NCBI GenBank assembly: GCA_030158125.1
Contig: JAOATL010000022.1
Location: 1-64,000, forward strand
DNA: 64,000 nucleotides
Direction: 5' to 3'
Origin: Limnohabitans sp.
Lineage (GTDB): Bacteria; Pseudomonadota; Gammaproteobacteria; Burkholderiales; Burkholderiaceae_C
The number at the start of each line of letters is the position of its first letter. Position 1 is the stretch's first letter. Of this stretch, positions 37,283 through 46,935 are shown one piece after another. Made by a program: the position numbers and the translations under genes. Under the pieces are notes generated by a model, which was given only the letters and a program-made list of their open reading frames with translations, was not told where the DNA came from and searched no databases.

Positions 37283-39124
37283 TTACTTTTTGGAGGGAGG
37301 CAAGTCTGTGCAACTGCCATGGGCAACTTCCGCCGCCATGCCAATGCTCTCGCCTAAAGTGGGGTGTGGGTGAATTGTTTTTCCAATGTCCACGGCATCA
37401 GCACCCATCTCGATGGCCAAAGCAATCTCCCCAATCATGTCGCCTGCATGGGTACCAACCATGCCACCGCCCAAAATCTTGCCGTGGCCATGGGCCTCGG
37501 GTGAATCGTCGAACAACAACTTGGTGACACCTTCATCACGACCGTTGGCAATGGCGCGGCCAGAAGCCGTCCAGGGGAACAAGCCCTTCTTGACCTTGAT
37601 GCCTTGTGCTTTGGCTTGGTCTTCCGTCAAACCGACCCAAGCCACTTCGGGATCGGTGTAAGCCACACTCGGAATGACGCGTGCGTTAAATGCACTGGCG
37701 GCGAGTTCTTTATTGCCTTGAATTTCACCGGCGATCACTTCGGCCGCCACATGCGCCTCATGCACAGCCTTGTGCGCCAACATGGGTTGACCCACGATAT
37801 CGCCAATGGCAAAAATGTGGGGCACGTTGGTGCGCATTTGAATGTCCACTGGAATGAAACCACGGTCGGTGACGCTCACGCCCGCTTTGTCAGCTGCAAT
37901 TTTTTTGCCGTTGGGTGTGCGCCCCACAGCTTGCAAAACCAAGTCATAAACTTGCGGTGCAGGCGCCGCAACGCCCTCCTCTGCGGATTCAAACGTCACT
38001 TCAATGCCCGCCTTGGTGGCTTTGGCACCCACGGTTTTGGTTTTGAGCATGATGTTGTCAAAACGATGGGCATTCATTTTTTGCCAGACTTTGACCAAAT
38101 CACGGTCAGCACCTTGCATCAAACCGTCCATCATTTCAACCACGTCCAGGCGAGCGCCGAGCGTGCTGTAAACGGTCCCCATTTCCAAGCCGATGATGCC
38201 ACCGCCCAAAATGAGCATGCGCTTTGGCACTTCTTTCAAAGCCAATGCACCGGTGCTGTCGACCACGCGCGGATCGTTGGGCATGAATGGCAGACGAACC
38301 GCTTGGCTGCCTGCTGCAATGATGCAGTTCTTGAAAGACACAACTTTTTTGACGCCGGTTTTTTCTTGACCTGTGCCGGTGGTTTCTTCAACGACCACAT
38401 GATGGGCGCTGACGAATTCACCCACGCCACGAACCGTGGTCACCTTGCGCATCTTGGCCATGGCAGCCAAACCACCGGTCAACTTACCAATGACTTTTTC
38501 TTTGTGCGTGCGCAATTTAGCGATGTCTACTTTGGGAGCGCCAAAGTCAACCCCCAGATCGGCCATGTGACTCACTTCGTCCATGACGGCAGCCACGTGC
38601 AACAAAGCTTTGGAAGGTATGCAACCCACGTTCAAGCACACACCACCCAAGGTGGCGTAGCGCTCAACAATGACCACTTTAAGGCCTAAATCGGCAGCGC
38701 GGAATGCAGCAGAATAGCCACCTGGGCCGGCACCCAAGACCAACAAGTCGCATTCAATGTCAACGGTGCCGCTGTAGGACGATGCGTTGGGAATGCTGAC
38801 GGCAACGGGTGCAGGCGCTGCTGCTTTAGCTGCAGGAGCGCTGGCTTGAGCAGGTGCCGCAACCGGCGCATCGCTTGCACCAAAAGCTTCGCCTTCTAAA
38901 ACCAAAACGACAGAGCCCTGCTTGACCTTGTCGCCCAACTTCACTTTAAGTTCTTTGACCACGCCCGCTTGTGAGCAAGGAATTTCCATGGAGGCTTTGT
39001 CAGACTCAACGGTGATCAAACTTTGTTCGGCCTTCACCACGTCGCCTACTTTCACCAGCAACTCAATGACTGCCACTTCGTCGAAGTCGCCAATGTCCGG
39101 AACTTTGATATCAACTAATGCCAT
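37283..39124 (-). CDS. lpdA: Dihydrolipoyl dehydrogenase (E3) of pyruvate dehydrogenase, with N-terminal lipoyl domain
   Basis: This 613-residue E3 carries its own lipoyl domain (1-79, Lys43 in [10 protein letters not shown]), an Ala/Pro-rich linker (about 80-120) and a complete flavoprotein disulfide reductase: [17 protein letters not shown], redox pair in [16 protein letters not shown] motif [17 protein letters not shown], active-site HPHPTLGE. E3 with a fused lipoyl domain is known in betaproteobacterial and neisserial pdh operons. The lipoyl domain is almost the same as the first domain of AceF (68 of 79 residues by my count). It is the last gene of aceE-aceF-lpd, 11 bases behind aceF. 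Confidence 0.96.
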   Translation of the reverse strand: MALVDIKVPDIGDFDEVAVIELLVKVGDVVKAEQSLITVESDKASMEIPCSQAGVVKELKVKLGDKVKQGSVVLVLEGEAFGASDAPVAAPAQASAPAAKAAAPAPVAVSIPNASSYSGTVDIECDLLVLGAGPGGYSAAFRAADLGLKVVIVERYATLGGVCLNVGCIPSKALLHVAAVMDEVSHMADLGVDFGAPKVDIAKLRTHKEKVIGKLTGGLAAMAKMRKVTTVRGVGEFVSAHHVVVEETTGTGQEKTGVKKVVSFKNCIIAAGSQAVRLPFMPNDPRVVDSTGALALKEVPKRMLILGGGIIGLEMGTVYSTLGARLDVVEMMDGLMQGADRDLVKVWQKMNAHRFDNIMLKTKTVGAKATKAGIEVTFESAEEGVAAPAPQVYDLVLQAVGRTPNGKKIAADKAGVSVTDRGFIPVDIQMRTNVPHIFAIGDIVGQPMLAHKAVHEAHVAAEVIAGEIQGNKELAASAFNARVIPSVAYTDPEVAWVGLTEDQAKAQGIKVKKGLFPWTASGRAIANGRDEGVTKLLFDDSPEAHGHGKILGGGMVGTHAGDMIGEIALAIEMGADAVDIGKTIHPHPTLGESIGMAAEVAHGSCTDLPPSKK

Positions 39125-39135
39125 GGTTCAGCCTC

Positions 39136-40797
39136 TCAAAGAAGAACACGGCGGAAGTCGCCAAGGATTTGACCCAAGTACGCATTGAAGCGAGCGGCAG
39201 CTGCACCGTCAATCACGCGGTGATCCCATGTCAAGGACAAAGGCAACATCAAGCGCGGTACAAATTGTTTGCCGTCCCAAACGGGTTCATGCGTGCTTTT
39301 GCAAACGCCCAAAATAGCCACTTCAGGTGCATTGATGATGGGCGTGAAATACTTGCCACCAATGCCACCTAAGCTGGAGATGGTGAAGGTTGCGCCTGTC
39401 ATTTCTGCGGGGCTCAACTTGCCATCACGCGCCTTTTTGGCCAACTCACCCATTTCTTGGCTGATTTGCAAGATGCCTTTTTTGTCGGCATCTCTAATGA
39501 CTGGAACCATCAAACCATTGGGTGTGTCGGCTGCAAAGCCAATGTGCCAGTAGTTTTTGTAGACCAATGAATCGCCATCCAAAGAGCTGTTGAACTCTGG
39601 GTATTTCTTGAGTGCGGCCACACAAGCTTTGATCAAGAAAGCTAACATGGTGACCTTGACGCCAGACTTTTCGTTCTCTTTGTTGGTCGACACACGGAAG
39701 GCTTCCAGCTCCGTAATATCGGCATCGTCGTGGTTGGTCACCGCGGGAATCATGATGGCATTGCGCAACAAGTTGGCGCCGCTGATCTTCTTGATGCGGC
39801 CCATTTCTTTGCGCTCAATGGGACCAAACTTAGCGAAGTCAACTTTTGGCCATGGGATCAATCCCAATGCAGCGCCATCGCCACCAGCAGGCGCTTTGGC
39901 TGCTTGTGCTTTGGTTTGAGTGGCGCCGGCCATCACCGATTTAGTGAAGGCTTGAACGTCGTCTTGGGTAATGCGACCTTTGGGGCCATTGCCTTTGACT
40001 TCTTCCAAAGGCACGCCCAACTCACGCGCAAACTTGCGCACGGAAGGCGATGCGTGAGGCAAGCCTAAAGTGGATGCGCCAGGATTGTGAGCAGGCGCGG
40101 TAGTTGCTGCAACAGCTGTTGCAGTCACAACTGCAGGCGCAGAGGCTGCTGCAGGCGAAGGCGAAGGCGCACTGGCAGCAACCGCCACCGGTGCAGCAGC
40201 AACGCTGCCTTCCAAAATGGCCAGCAAGTCACCGATGTTGACCTTGTCACCAATTTTGACTTTCAACTCTTTCAATACACCGGCGGCCGAAGATGGAATC
40301 TCCATCGCAGCTTTGTCCGATTCCACCGTGATGAGCGATTGCTCCATCTTGATGGCATCACCGGGTTTGACGAAAATTTCAATAACGGCAACGTCTTTGA
40401 AATCGCCAATATCAGGGATGTGAACTTCGACGGGGCCGATGGCTGCAGGTGCCGAAGCAGCAGGTGCAGCAACGGGTGCTGCTGCAGGTGCCGCTGCAGT
40501 TGCTACGGCTGGTGCGCTAGCAGGTGCAGCGGTGGCAGCCGGGGCAGCAGCAACTTCCCCACTGGCCTCCACCATCAATACCACCGAGCCTTGTTTGACT
40601 TTGTCGCCCAACTTCACGCGCAGTTCTTTCACCACGCCTGCTGTTGAAGATGGAATTTCCATCGATGCTTTGTCAGATTCAACGGTAATCAAGGACTGCT
40701 CGGACTTCACGGTGTCACCCACCTTGACCAACAGTTCAATGACGGCCACTTCATCGAAATCACCGATGTCTGGAACTTTGACTTCTACCAATGCCAT
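39136..40797 (-). CDS. aceF: Dihydrolipoamide acetyltransferase (E2 of pyruvate dehydrogenase)
   Basis: AceF is the E2 core that transfers acetyl groups to CoA. From the ATG at 40797 (GGAG upstream) it has 553 residues: two lipoyl domains (1-79 with Lys43; about 119-195 with the Lys in ESDKAAMEIP), each followed by long Ala/Pro linkers, the peripheral-subunit-binding domain (ASPSVRKFARELGVPLEEVKGNGPKGRITQDDV), and the catalytic domain with His526 and Asp530 in WDHRVIDG. The upstream extension to 40860 runs into aceE and is rejected. The linkers are repetitive GCA/GCT-rich DNA. Confidence 0.96.
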   Translation of the reverse strand: MALVEVKVPDIGDFDEVAVIELLVKVGDTVKSEQSLITVESDKASMEIPSSTAGVVKELRVKLGDKVKQGSVVLMVEASGEVAAAPAATAAPASAPAVATAAAPAAAPVAAPAASAPAAIGPVEVHIPDIGDFKDVAVIEIFVKPGDAIKMEQSLITVESDKAAMEIPSSAAGVLKELKVKIGDKVNIGDLLAILEGSVAAAPVAVAASAPSPSPAAASAPAVVTATAVAATTAPAHNPGASTLGLPHASPSVRKFARELGVPLEEVKGNGPKGRITQDDVQAFTKSVMAGATQTKAQAAKAPAGGDGAALGLIPWPKVDFAKFGPIERKEMGRIKKISGANLLRNAIMIPAVTNHDDADITELEAFRVSTNKENEKSGVKVTMLAFLIKACVAALKKYPEFNSSLDGDSLVYKNYWHIGFAADTPNGLMVPVIRDADKKGILQISQEMGELAKKARDGKLSPAEMTGATFTISSLGGIGGKYFTPIINAPEVAILGVCKSTHEPVWDGKQFVPRLMLPLSLTWDHRVIDGAAAARFNAYLGQILGDFRRVLL

Positions 40798-40819
40798 GTG
40801 TGTCTCCAAATCTTTTTGA

Positions 40820-43516
40820 TCAAGCGTACAAAGGATTGACCTTGTCGGTCTTGATGCCATATTGCTTCAAAGCTTCTGCAACTTTGGCAACTGGCACGGC
40901 GCCCTCTTCGCTCAATGCTTTGAGTGCGGCCACAACGATGTAATGGCGGTTGATTTCAAAGTGCTCGCGCAATTTGCTGCGGAAATCGCTGCGACCAAAA
41001 CCATCGGTGCCCAGCACTTTGTAAGTGCGGCCCTTTGGAATGAAGGAGCGAATTTGCTCGGCGTAGTTTTTCATGTAGTCGGTGGACGCAATGACGGGGC
41101 CGTCGTGCTTGGCCAACTGTTGCGCCACAAATGGCACACGCGGTGTTTCCAGCGGGTGAAGCATGTTGAAACGATCTGCATCTTGGCCATCGCGCGTCAA
41201 TTCGTTGAAGCTTGGGCAGCTCCACACGTCAGCGGCAATGCCCCAGTCTTTGGCCAGTAACTCTTGTGCCGCCAATGACTCACGCAAAATAGTGCCAGAG
41301 CCCATCAGCTGAACGCGTGTTTTGTTCTTGCCGCCAGCTTTGCACAAGTACATGCCTTTGATGATTTGCTCTTCCGTACCCGCAGTCAGGCCAGGCATGG
41401 CGTAGTTTTCATTCAACAAAGTGAGGTAGTAGAAAACGTTGTCTTGCTTTTCCACCATGCGCTTGAGGCCATGGTGCAAGATGACGCCGACTTCGTGTGC
41501 GAAGGTGGGGTCGTAGCTGATGCAATTAGGGATGGTGCCAGCCAAGATGTGGCTGTGACCGTCTTCGTGCTGCAAACCTTCGCCGTTCAATGTGGTGCGG
41601 CCTGATGTGCCACCCAACAAGAAACCACGTGCTTGCATGTCGCCTGCAGCCCAAGCCAAGTCGCCAATGCGCTGGAAACCAAACATGGAGTAATACACAT
41701 AGAACGGCACCATGATGCGGTTGCTAGTGGAGTAGCTTGTAGCTGCTGCAATCCAGCTCGACATACCGCCCGCTTCGTTAATGCCCTCTTGCAAAATTTG
41801 GCCGGCTTTGTCTTCCTTGTAGTACATCACTTGGTCTTTGTCGACTGGCGTGTACTGCTGACCTGCAGGGTTATAAATACCGACCTGGCGGAACAAACCT
41901 TCCATACCAAAGGTACGGGCTTCGTCCACCAAAATAGGCACCACACGTGGGCCCAATGCCTGGTCACGCAACAGTTGCGTGAGGAAGCGAACGTAGGCTT
42001 GTGTGGTGGAAATTTCGCGGCCTTCAGCGGTGGGCTCCATCACGGACTTGAACACATCCAAAGCTGGCACGGTGAAGCTTTCGTCTGCTTTGGTACGGCG
42101 ATGTGGCAAGTAACCGCCCAAGGCTTGGCGACGCTCATGCAAGTACTTCATTTCAGGCGTGTCGTCTGCCGGTTTGTAGAACGGCACTTTGGCCAATTCG
42201 CTGTCAGGCACTGGAATGTTGAAGCGATCGCGCATGTAGCGGATGTCTTCGTCTGTCAGTTTTTTGGTTTGGTGGACGTTGTTTTTGCCTTCGCCTGCCT
42301 TGCCCATGCCAAAACCTTTCACAGTTTTGATCAGCAAGACCGTTGGTTGGCCTGTGGTGTTCACAGCCTGGTGATAGGCTGCGTATACTTTTTGTGGATC
42401 GTGACCACCACGCTTCAAGGCCCAAATTTCGTCGTCGCTCATGTGGGCGACCATCTCTAAGGTGCGTGGGTCACGGCCAAAGAAATGTTTGCGCACGTAA
42501 GCACCATCGTTGGCTTTGAACGCTTGGAAGTCACCGTCCAAGGTGTCCATCATGATCTTGCGCAGCGCACCGTCTTTGTCACGTGCCAGGAGCTTGTCCC
42601 ATTCGCTGCCCCACAAAAGCTTGATCACATTCCAGCCTGAACCGCGGAATTCGCCTTCAAGTTCTTGCACAATTTTGCCGTTGCCACGCACGGGACCATC
42701 CAAGCGTTGCAAGTTGCAATTGACCACGAAGATCAAATTGTCGAGTTTTTCACGAGCAGCCAAACCAATGGCCCCCAAAGATTCCACCTCGTCCATCTCA
42801 CCGTCACCACAGAACACCCACACTTTGCGGTTTTCTGTGTTGGCAATACCGCGGGCATGCAAATACTTCAAAAAGCGCGCTTGGTAGATGGCCATCAACG
42901 GGCCAAGTCCCATGGAGACTGTAGGGAACTGCCAGAACTCTGGCATCAACTTGGGGTGTGGGTAGCTGGACAAACCGTTGCCATCCACTTCTTGGCGGAA
43001 GTTAAGCAACTGCTCTTCTGTGAGGCGGCCTTCCAAATAGGCACGGGCATACACGCCTGGCGAAACGTGACCCTGAATGTACAAACAATCGCCACCGTGA
43101 TTTTCACTTTCAGCGTGCCAGAAGTGATTAAAACCTGCACCAAACATGTGAGCCAAGGACGCAAAAGAGCCAATGTGACCGCCTAAGTCGCCCCCATCTT
43201 CCGGATTGTGACGGTTGGCCTTGACCACCATCGCCATGGCGTTCCAGCGCATGTAAGCACGCAGGCGCTCTTCAATTTCAATGTTGCCAGGACAATGTGC
43301 TTCTTGATCGGGCTCAATGGTGTTCACATAACCTGTGTTGGCAGAGAACGGCATGTCAATGCTGCTCTCGCGCGCATGTTCGAGCAGTTGCTCCAACAAG
43401 AAGTGCGCACGCTCGCCACCTTCTTTTTCAATCACGGCGGACAAAGCGTCCATCCATTCGCGGGTTTCTATGGCGTCCATGTCTGAGAGGACGTTATTTG
43501 GCTGAACGGCTGACAT
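40820..43516 (-). CDS. aceE: Pyruvate dehydrogenase E1 component, homodimeric type
   Basis: This E1 decarboxylates pyruvate and acetylates AceF lipoyl groups. The 898-residue protein starts at the ATG at 43516, with AGGAG seven bases upstream; the frame to 43570 lies in the promoter. The thiamine-diphosphate motif is GDGEMDE...NCN (VFCGDGEMDEVESLG... VVNCNLQRLDGPVRGN). Other conserved segments are DGGDLGGHIGSFASLAHMFGAGFNHFW and LNGEGLQHEDGHSH. It is the first gene of aceE-aceF-lpd and divergent from a sensor kinase gene. Confidence 0.97.
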   Translation of the reverse strand: MSAVQPNNVLSDMDAIETREWMDALSAVIEKEGGERAHFLLEQLLEHARESSIDMPFSANTGYVNTIEPDQEAHCPGNIEIEERLRAYMRWNAMAMVVKANRHNPEDGGDLGGHIGSFASLAHMFGAGFNHFWHAESENHGGDCLYIQGHVSPGVYARAYLEGRLTEEQLLNFRQEVDGNGLSSYPHPKLMPEFWQFPTVSMGLGPLMAIYQARFLKYLHARGIANTENRKVWVFCGDGEMDEVESLGAIGLAAREKLDNLIFVVNCNLQRLDGPVRGNGKIVQELEGEFRGSGWNVIKLLWGSEWDKLLARDKDGALRKIMMDTLDGDFQAFKANDGAYVRKHFFGRDPRTLEMVAHMSDDEIWALKRGGHDPQKVYAAYHQAVNTTGQPTVLLIKTVKGFGMGKAGEGKNNVHQTKKLTDEDIRYMRDRFNIPVPDSELAKVPFYKPADDTPEMKYLHERRQALGGYLPHRRTKADESFTVPALDVFKSVMEPTAEGREISTTQAYVRFLTQLLRDQALGPRVVPILVDEARTFGMEGLFRQVGIYNPAGQQYTPVDKDQVMYYKEDKAGQILQEGINEAGGMSSWIAAATSYSTSNRIMVPFYVYYSMFGFQRIGDLAWAAGDMQARGFLLGGTSGRTTLNGEGLQHEDGHSHILAGTIPNCISYDPTFAHEVGVILHHGLKRMVEKQDNVFYYLTLLNENYAMPGLTAGTEEQIIKGMYLCKAGGKNKTRVQLMGSGTILRESLAAQELLAKDWGIAADVWSCPSFNELTRDGQDADRFNMLHPLETPRVPFVAQQLAKHDGPVIASTDYMKNYAEQIRSFIPKGRTYKVLGTDGFGRSDFRSKLREHFEINRHYIVVAALKALSEEGAVPVAKVAEALKQYGIKTDKVNPLYA

Positions 43517-43558
43517 GTTTGTCTCCTTTGTAGGCCGTGGTTGATCTATTTTTTCGAA

Positions 43559-43587
43559 ATTCTCGCACAAAGCTTAAAAAATTTCAA
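43559..43587 (-). promoter_or_regulatory. aceE promoter
   Basis: On the minus strand TTGAAA (43587-43582), 17 bases, GAGAAT (43564-43559); predicted start near 43552, 36 bases before the aceE ATG. The -35 hexamer lies in the left arm of the inverted repeat at 43579-43619. Confidence 0.55.
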
Positions 43588-43619
43588 ATGGTGCCTTTTA
43601 ATTTTGCATTGTGAAATTT
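43579..43619. repeat. Operator-like inverted repeat in the aceE / sensor kinase intergenic region
   Basis: Perfect 8-base arms AAATTTCA (43579-43586) and TGAAATTT (43612-43619), centres about three helical turns apart; similarity continues imperfectly inward (AAATG/CATTG). The left arm covers the aceE -35 element. A binding site for a pdh regulator or the adjacent response regulator is plausible. Confidence 0.5.
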
Positions 43620-43650
43620 AAAGAAAAGCGATTCCCCTAAACTCAGGGGC

Positions 43651-46197
43651 ATGAAGTCGCACAACATATCCCAAGCCCTGATGGCGATGAAACCCATGTC
43701 CTGGTGGCGTCGGTGGTGGAAGCGCCAGAACGCAGTAAGGCAAGATCGATTTGCGAGTTTGGCCCCAGTAGCCTCTGTTTTATTATTTTTCAGCGCCATT
43801 GTCTTTTCTTTTTGGTACTTGCGGGTAGAGGAAATTGACCGTGAACAGGAAGCGGTCAAACGCGACGTTGAATACAGTCAGCAACGGCTACGTCTGCGTT
43901 TGTTGGAACGCCAAGAACAAATCATGCGACTGGCAAGGGATGCATCCAACAAGGATGTAGACATCAAAGAATTCGGTCGACGAGCCGAGTCTTTGGTCAT
44001 GAAGAATCCAGAACTTCAAACCTTGGCGTGGGTCGATGACAAACGAAAAATCGTCGCAAGCCAGACCGCGCCAAGCGTCCTGGTCAGCCAAAAATGGCGT
44101 GTCGGTGAAACATTGAAGTGGGGAGAGTCAGAAAACAGCTACAGCCTCGCCCGTGACTTGATGCAGCCGGTTTATTCGCAAGAAGACGATGGCAGTCTGT
44201 CGATTGGCAGTCCTGGCGCTGGCCAGGAAAACTATGCGCGCAATGTGGTGCTGCAACTGCACACCCCACTCACCAATGCCCAAGGCCGCTTCAATGGCGT
44301 TGTGATGGCAGAGTATGCGGTTGAGAGTCTCCTGCGCTACGGTGTTCCCACGGAAATATTGGCCAAATACGCTGTCTCATTGTTAGACAGCGACGGCAAT
44401 TTGATCGCCGGCCAGTCCATCCCCAAACGCATGAGTTTCTGGAGTTTTTTACCCGGCATCTCGGGGCAAAACAACGAATATGAAGTGCCCGTTTCACCCG
44501 TAGGCAATGGGCTGGTTTTGCGCGCTCAAACTTGGAAAACATCGCAAGACTTGGTGGGCAGCGGTCTGTTCTGGTTGGTCAGCTCCTTGAGTTTGCTCAC
44601 CGCCTGGATGTTGATCGGCAATTGGCGTCACACCCGCAAGCGTCAACAAACGCAAAAAGAACTGATCGCAGAAACCAATTTCAGACGTGCCATGGAAAAC
44701 TCCATGTTGACCGGCATGCGCGCACTCGACCTGGAGGGGCGAATCACTTATGTTAATTTGGCGTTCTGTCAAATGACTGGATGGCAGGAAAATGAATTGA
44801 TTGGGGCTGTGGCCCCTTTTCCCTACTGGCCTGACGAGGACAGGGAACAGTTGATGACACGGCTTGAAGAGGAAATGAGCGGCAAACAAACGCCTGGCGG
44901 CTTTCAAGTCCGCGTTAAGCGCAAAAACAACAGCATCTTTGATGCGCGCTTGTATGTCTCGCCCCTCATTGATGCCGTGGGACAGCAAACCGGCTGGATG
45001 ACGTCGATGACTGACATCACCGAACCCAATCGCGTACGAGAACAATTGGCCGCGTCGTATGAACGGTTCACCATCGTGTTGGAAGCGCTGGACGCGTCAG
45101 TCTCAGTGGCACCTTTGGGCCGCGCTGAGTTGCTGTTTGCCAACAAACTGTATCGCCAATGGTTTGGCACCGACACCCAAGGCCATTTAGGTTTGGTAGA
45201 AAAAGCCGGCATGCTGGACATTCGAAACGCTGAGATGGAAATGGACGATGTCGATGCTTTGGCAGGTTTGCCCACTGAAAGTTTCACCGTGGCCCCAGCT
45301 GAGCGCGCTGAAATTTACGTGGCCCACCTCGACAAGTGGCTCGAAATTAGAACCCGTTACATCCACTGGGCAGACGGTCGATTGGCGCAACTGGTCATTG
45401 CCACCGACATTACGGCCAGAAGACAAGCAGAGGAGCTGGCTGCGCAACAAGCAGAACGTGCCCAAAACGCCAGCCGTTTAATCACCATGGGAGAAATGGC
45501 GTCCAGCGTGGCGCACGAGCTGAATCAACCCTTGACAGCCATTACCAATTACTGCAACGGCATGCTGTCACGCATCAAAGCCCAGCAAATGGAAGAGAAA
45601 GACCTGATTTGGGCTTTGGAAAAAACCGCCCACCAAGCGCAGCGGGCAGGTCAAATCATCCACCGCATCAGGTCATTTGTAAAACGCAGTGAGCCCAACC
45701 GCGCAGATTCTGACGTTTTAACCATGGTCAATGAAGCCGTTGAGCTGGCCGAAATTGAGCTTCGCCGTCGCAACGTGCGACTGTCCCACTATGTAGCCTC
45801 CCGCCTGCCCAAACTCCAAGTTGACCCCATCCTGATTGAACAGGTGATGGTCAATTTGATGAAAAATGCTGCGGAATCCATAGACAATGCCGAGCGCCCG
45901 GTCGGCCAACGCCATGTTGAGTTACGCGTGGTTCCCAAGCTGGTTGACCAGCAAAACACCGTGCATTTCTCTGTGTCAGACACCGGCCGTGGCCTGCCGC
46001 CTGAAGTGATGGACCGCCTTTATGAGGCGTTCTTCTCGACCAAGGCCGAGGGCATGGGCATTGGCCTGAATTTATGCCGAACCATTGTCGAGTCCCATCA
46101 GGGCCGAATTGCCGCTGAGAACCTCTACAATGCCGACGAAGTTGTTGGATGTTGTTTTTCCTTCTGGATTCCATCCGGTGGGAATACATTGAATTGA
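43651..46197 (+). CDS. Membrane PAS-domain sensor histidine kinase (FixL-like)
   Basis: This 848-residue protein has a membrane helix at about 36-57, a large periplasmic sensor region (about 60-298), and a second helix at about 300-325. Two PAS domains follow (about 345-460, with VNLAFCQMTGW...ENELIG; and about 470-580). The HisKA domain has phospho-accepting His622 in SSVAHELNQPLTAITNYCNG, and the HATPase domain shows N (MVNLMKNAAESI), G1 (SDTGRGLP) and G2 (AEGMGIGLNLC) boxes. The H-box is of the FixL/DctB type. It is 22 bases upstream of a FixJ-like regulator and divergent from aceE. The signal is unknown; the context suggests carbon or redox sensing. Confidence 0.88.
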   Translation: MKSHNISQALMAMKPMSWWRRWWKRQNAVRQDRFASLAPVASVLLFFSAIVFSFWYLRVEEIDREQEAVKRDVEYSQQRLRLRLLERQEQIMRLARDASNKDVDIKEFGRRAESLVMKNPELQTLAWVDDKRKIVASQTAPSVLVSQKWRVGETLKWGESENSYSLARDLMQPVYSQEDDGSLSIGSPGAGQENYARNVVLQLHTPLTNAQGRFNGVVMAEYAVESLLRYGVPTEILAKYAVSLLDSDGNLIAGQSIPKRMSFWSFLPGISGQNNEYEVPVSPVGNGLVLRAQTWKTSQDLVGSGLFWLVSSLSLLTAWMLIGNWRHTRKRQQTQKELIAETNFRRAMENSMLTGMRALDLEGRITYVNLAFCQMTGWQENELIGAVAPFPYWPDEDREQLMTRLEEEMSGKQTPGGFQVRVKRKNNSIFDARLYVSPLIDAVGQQTGWMTSMTDITEPNRVREQLAASYERFTIVLEALDASVSVAPLGRAELLFANKLYRQWFGTDTQGHLGLVEKAGMLDIRNAEMEMDDVDALAGLPTESFTVAPAERAEIYVAHLDKWLEIRTRYIHWADGRLAQLVIATDITARRQAEELAAQQAERAQNASRLITMGEMASSVAHELNQPLTAITNYCNGMLSRIKAQQMEEKDLIWALEKTAHQAQRAGQIIHRIRSFVKRSEPNRADSDVLTMVNEAVELAEIELRRRNVRLSHYVASRLPKLQVDPILIEQVMVNLMKNAAESIDNAERPVGQRHVELRVVPKLVDQQNTVHFSVSDTGRGLPPEVMDRLYEAFFSTKAEGMGIGLNLCRTIVESHQGRIAAENLYNADEVVGCCFSFWIPSGGNTLN

Positions 46198-46219
46198 TTT
46201 AGTAACCCTGGTACCCCTC

Positions 46220-46846
46220 ATGAGTTTGATACCCAAAAAAGGCACTGTTTACGTTGTTGACGACGACGAGGCCGTTCGCGATTCACTGCAGTGGCTCTTA
46301 GAGGGCAAAGATTACCGCGTCAGGTGCTTCGATTCTGCAGAATCTTTCCTCAGCCGTTACGACCCCCGCGAAGTCGCTTGCCTCATTGTGGACATTCGAA
46401 TGGGCGGCATGACGGGCCTTGAGCTGCAAGACAAATTGGTTGAGCGCCGCTCTCCTTTACCCATCGTGTTCATCACAGGTCACGGCGACGTGCCCATGGC
46501 GGTCAACACCATGAAAAAAGGGGCCATGGACTTTATTCAAAAGCCTTTCAAAGAGGATGATTTGGTGAGTTTGGTTGAGCGCATGTTGGACAGTGCGCGT
46601 GAGTCTTTCTCGGACTACCAAAATGCCGCCAACCGAGACGCCTTGTTGTCCAAACTCACAGGCCGTGAATCTCAAGTGCTTGAGCGCATTGTGGCGGGCC
46701 GATTGAACAAACAAATTGCCGACGACTTGGGCATCAGTATCAAAACTGTTGAAGCGCACCGAGCCAATATCATGGAAAAACTGAACGCCAACACGGTGGC
46801 CGATTTGCTCAAGATTGCATTGGGACAAAACGCGCCAAAATCCTAA
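46220..46846 (+). CDS. FixJ/NarL-type response regulator
   Basis: This 208-residue protein has a receiver domain (1-125) with the acidic pocket VDDDEA, phospho-acceptor Asp58 in LIVDIRMGGMTG, Thr in FITGHGD and Lys in FIQKPF, then a LuxR-type helix-turn-helix (about 140-200: KLTGRESQVLERIVAGRLNKQIADDLGISIKTVEAHRANIMEKL). The organisation and the typical FITGHGD-VPMAV segment match FixJ/TtrR-like regulators. It forms a two-gene operon with the kinase and ends at a clear terminator. The target genes are unknown; the divergent aceE promoter is the first candidate. Confidence 0.92.
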   Translation: MSLIPKKGTVYVVDDDEAVRDSLQWLLEGKDYRVRCFDSAESFLSRYDPREVACLIVDIRMGGMTGLELQDKLVERRSPLPIVFITGHGDVPMAVNTMKKGAMDFIQKPFKEDDLVSLVERMLDSARESFSDYQNAANRDALLSKLTGRESQVLERIVAGRLNKQIADDLGISIKTVEAHRANIMEKLNANTVADLLKIALGQNAPKS

Positions 46847-46864
46847 AGGCCCACAAACCAAACC

Positions 46865-46898
46865 AACGCCCGTGATTTTTCAACTCGCGGGCGTTTTT
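46865..46898 (+). terminator. Terminator after the two-component operon
   Basis: Arms AACGCCCG (46865-46872) and CGGGCGTT (46888-46895) with a 15-base loop, followed by TTT. It lies 19 bases after the response regulator stop and before folD. Confidence 0.85.
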
Positions 46899-46935
46899 AC
46901 TTCACGCATCCCAATTTACTCTCGCGAGACTCACC

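Noticed and set aside
40100..40560. Repetitive GCA/GCT-rich stretches resembling tandem repeats
   Set aside because: They encode the Ala/Pro-rich linkers of AceF, normal for E2 proteins; the same applies to 30440-30530 in odhB.
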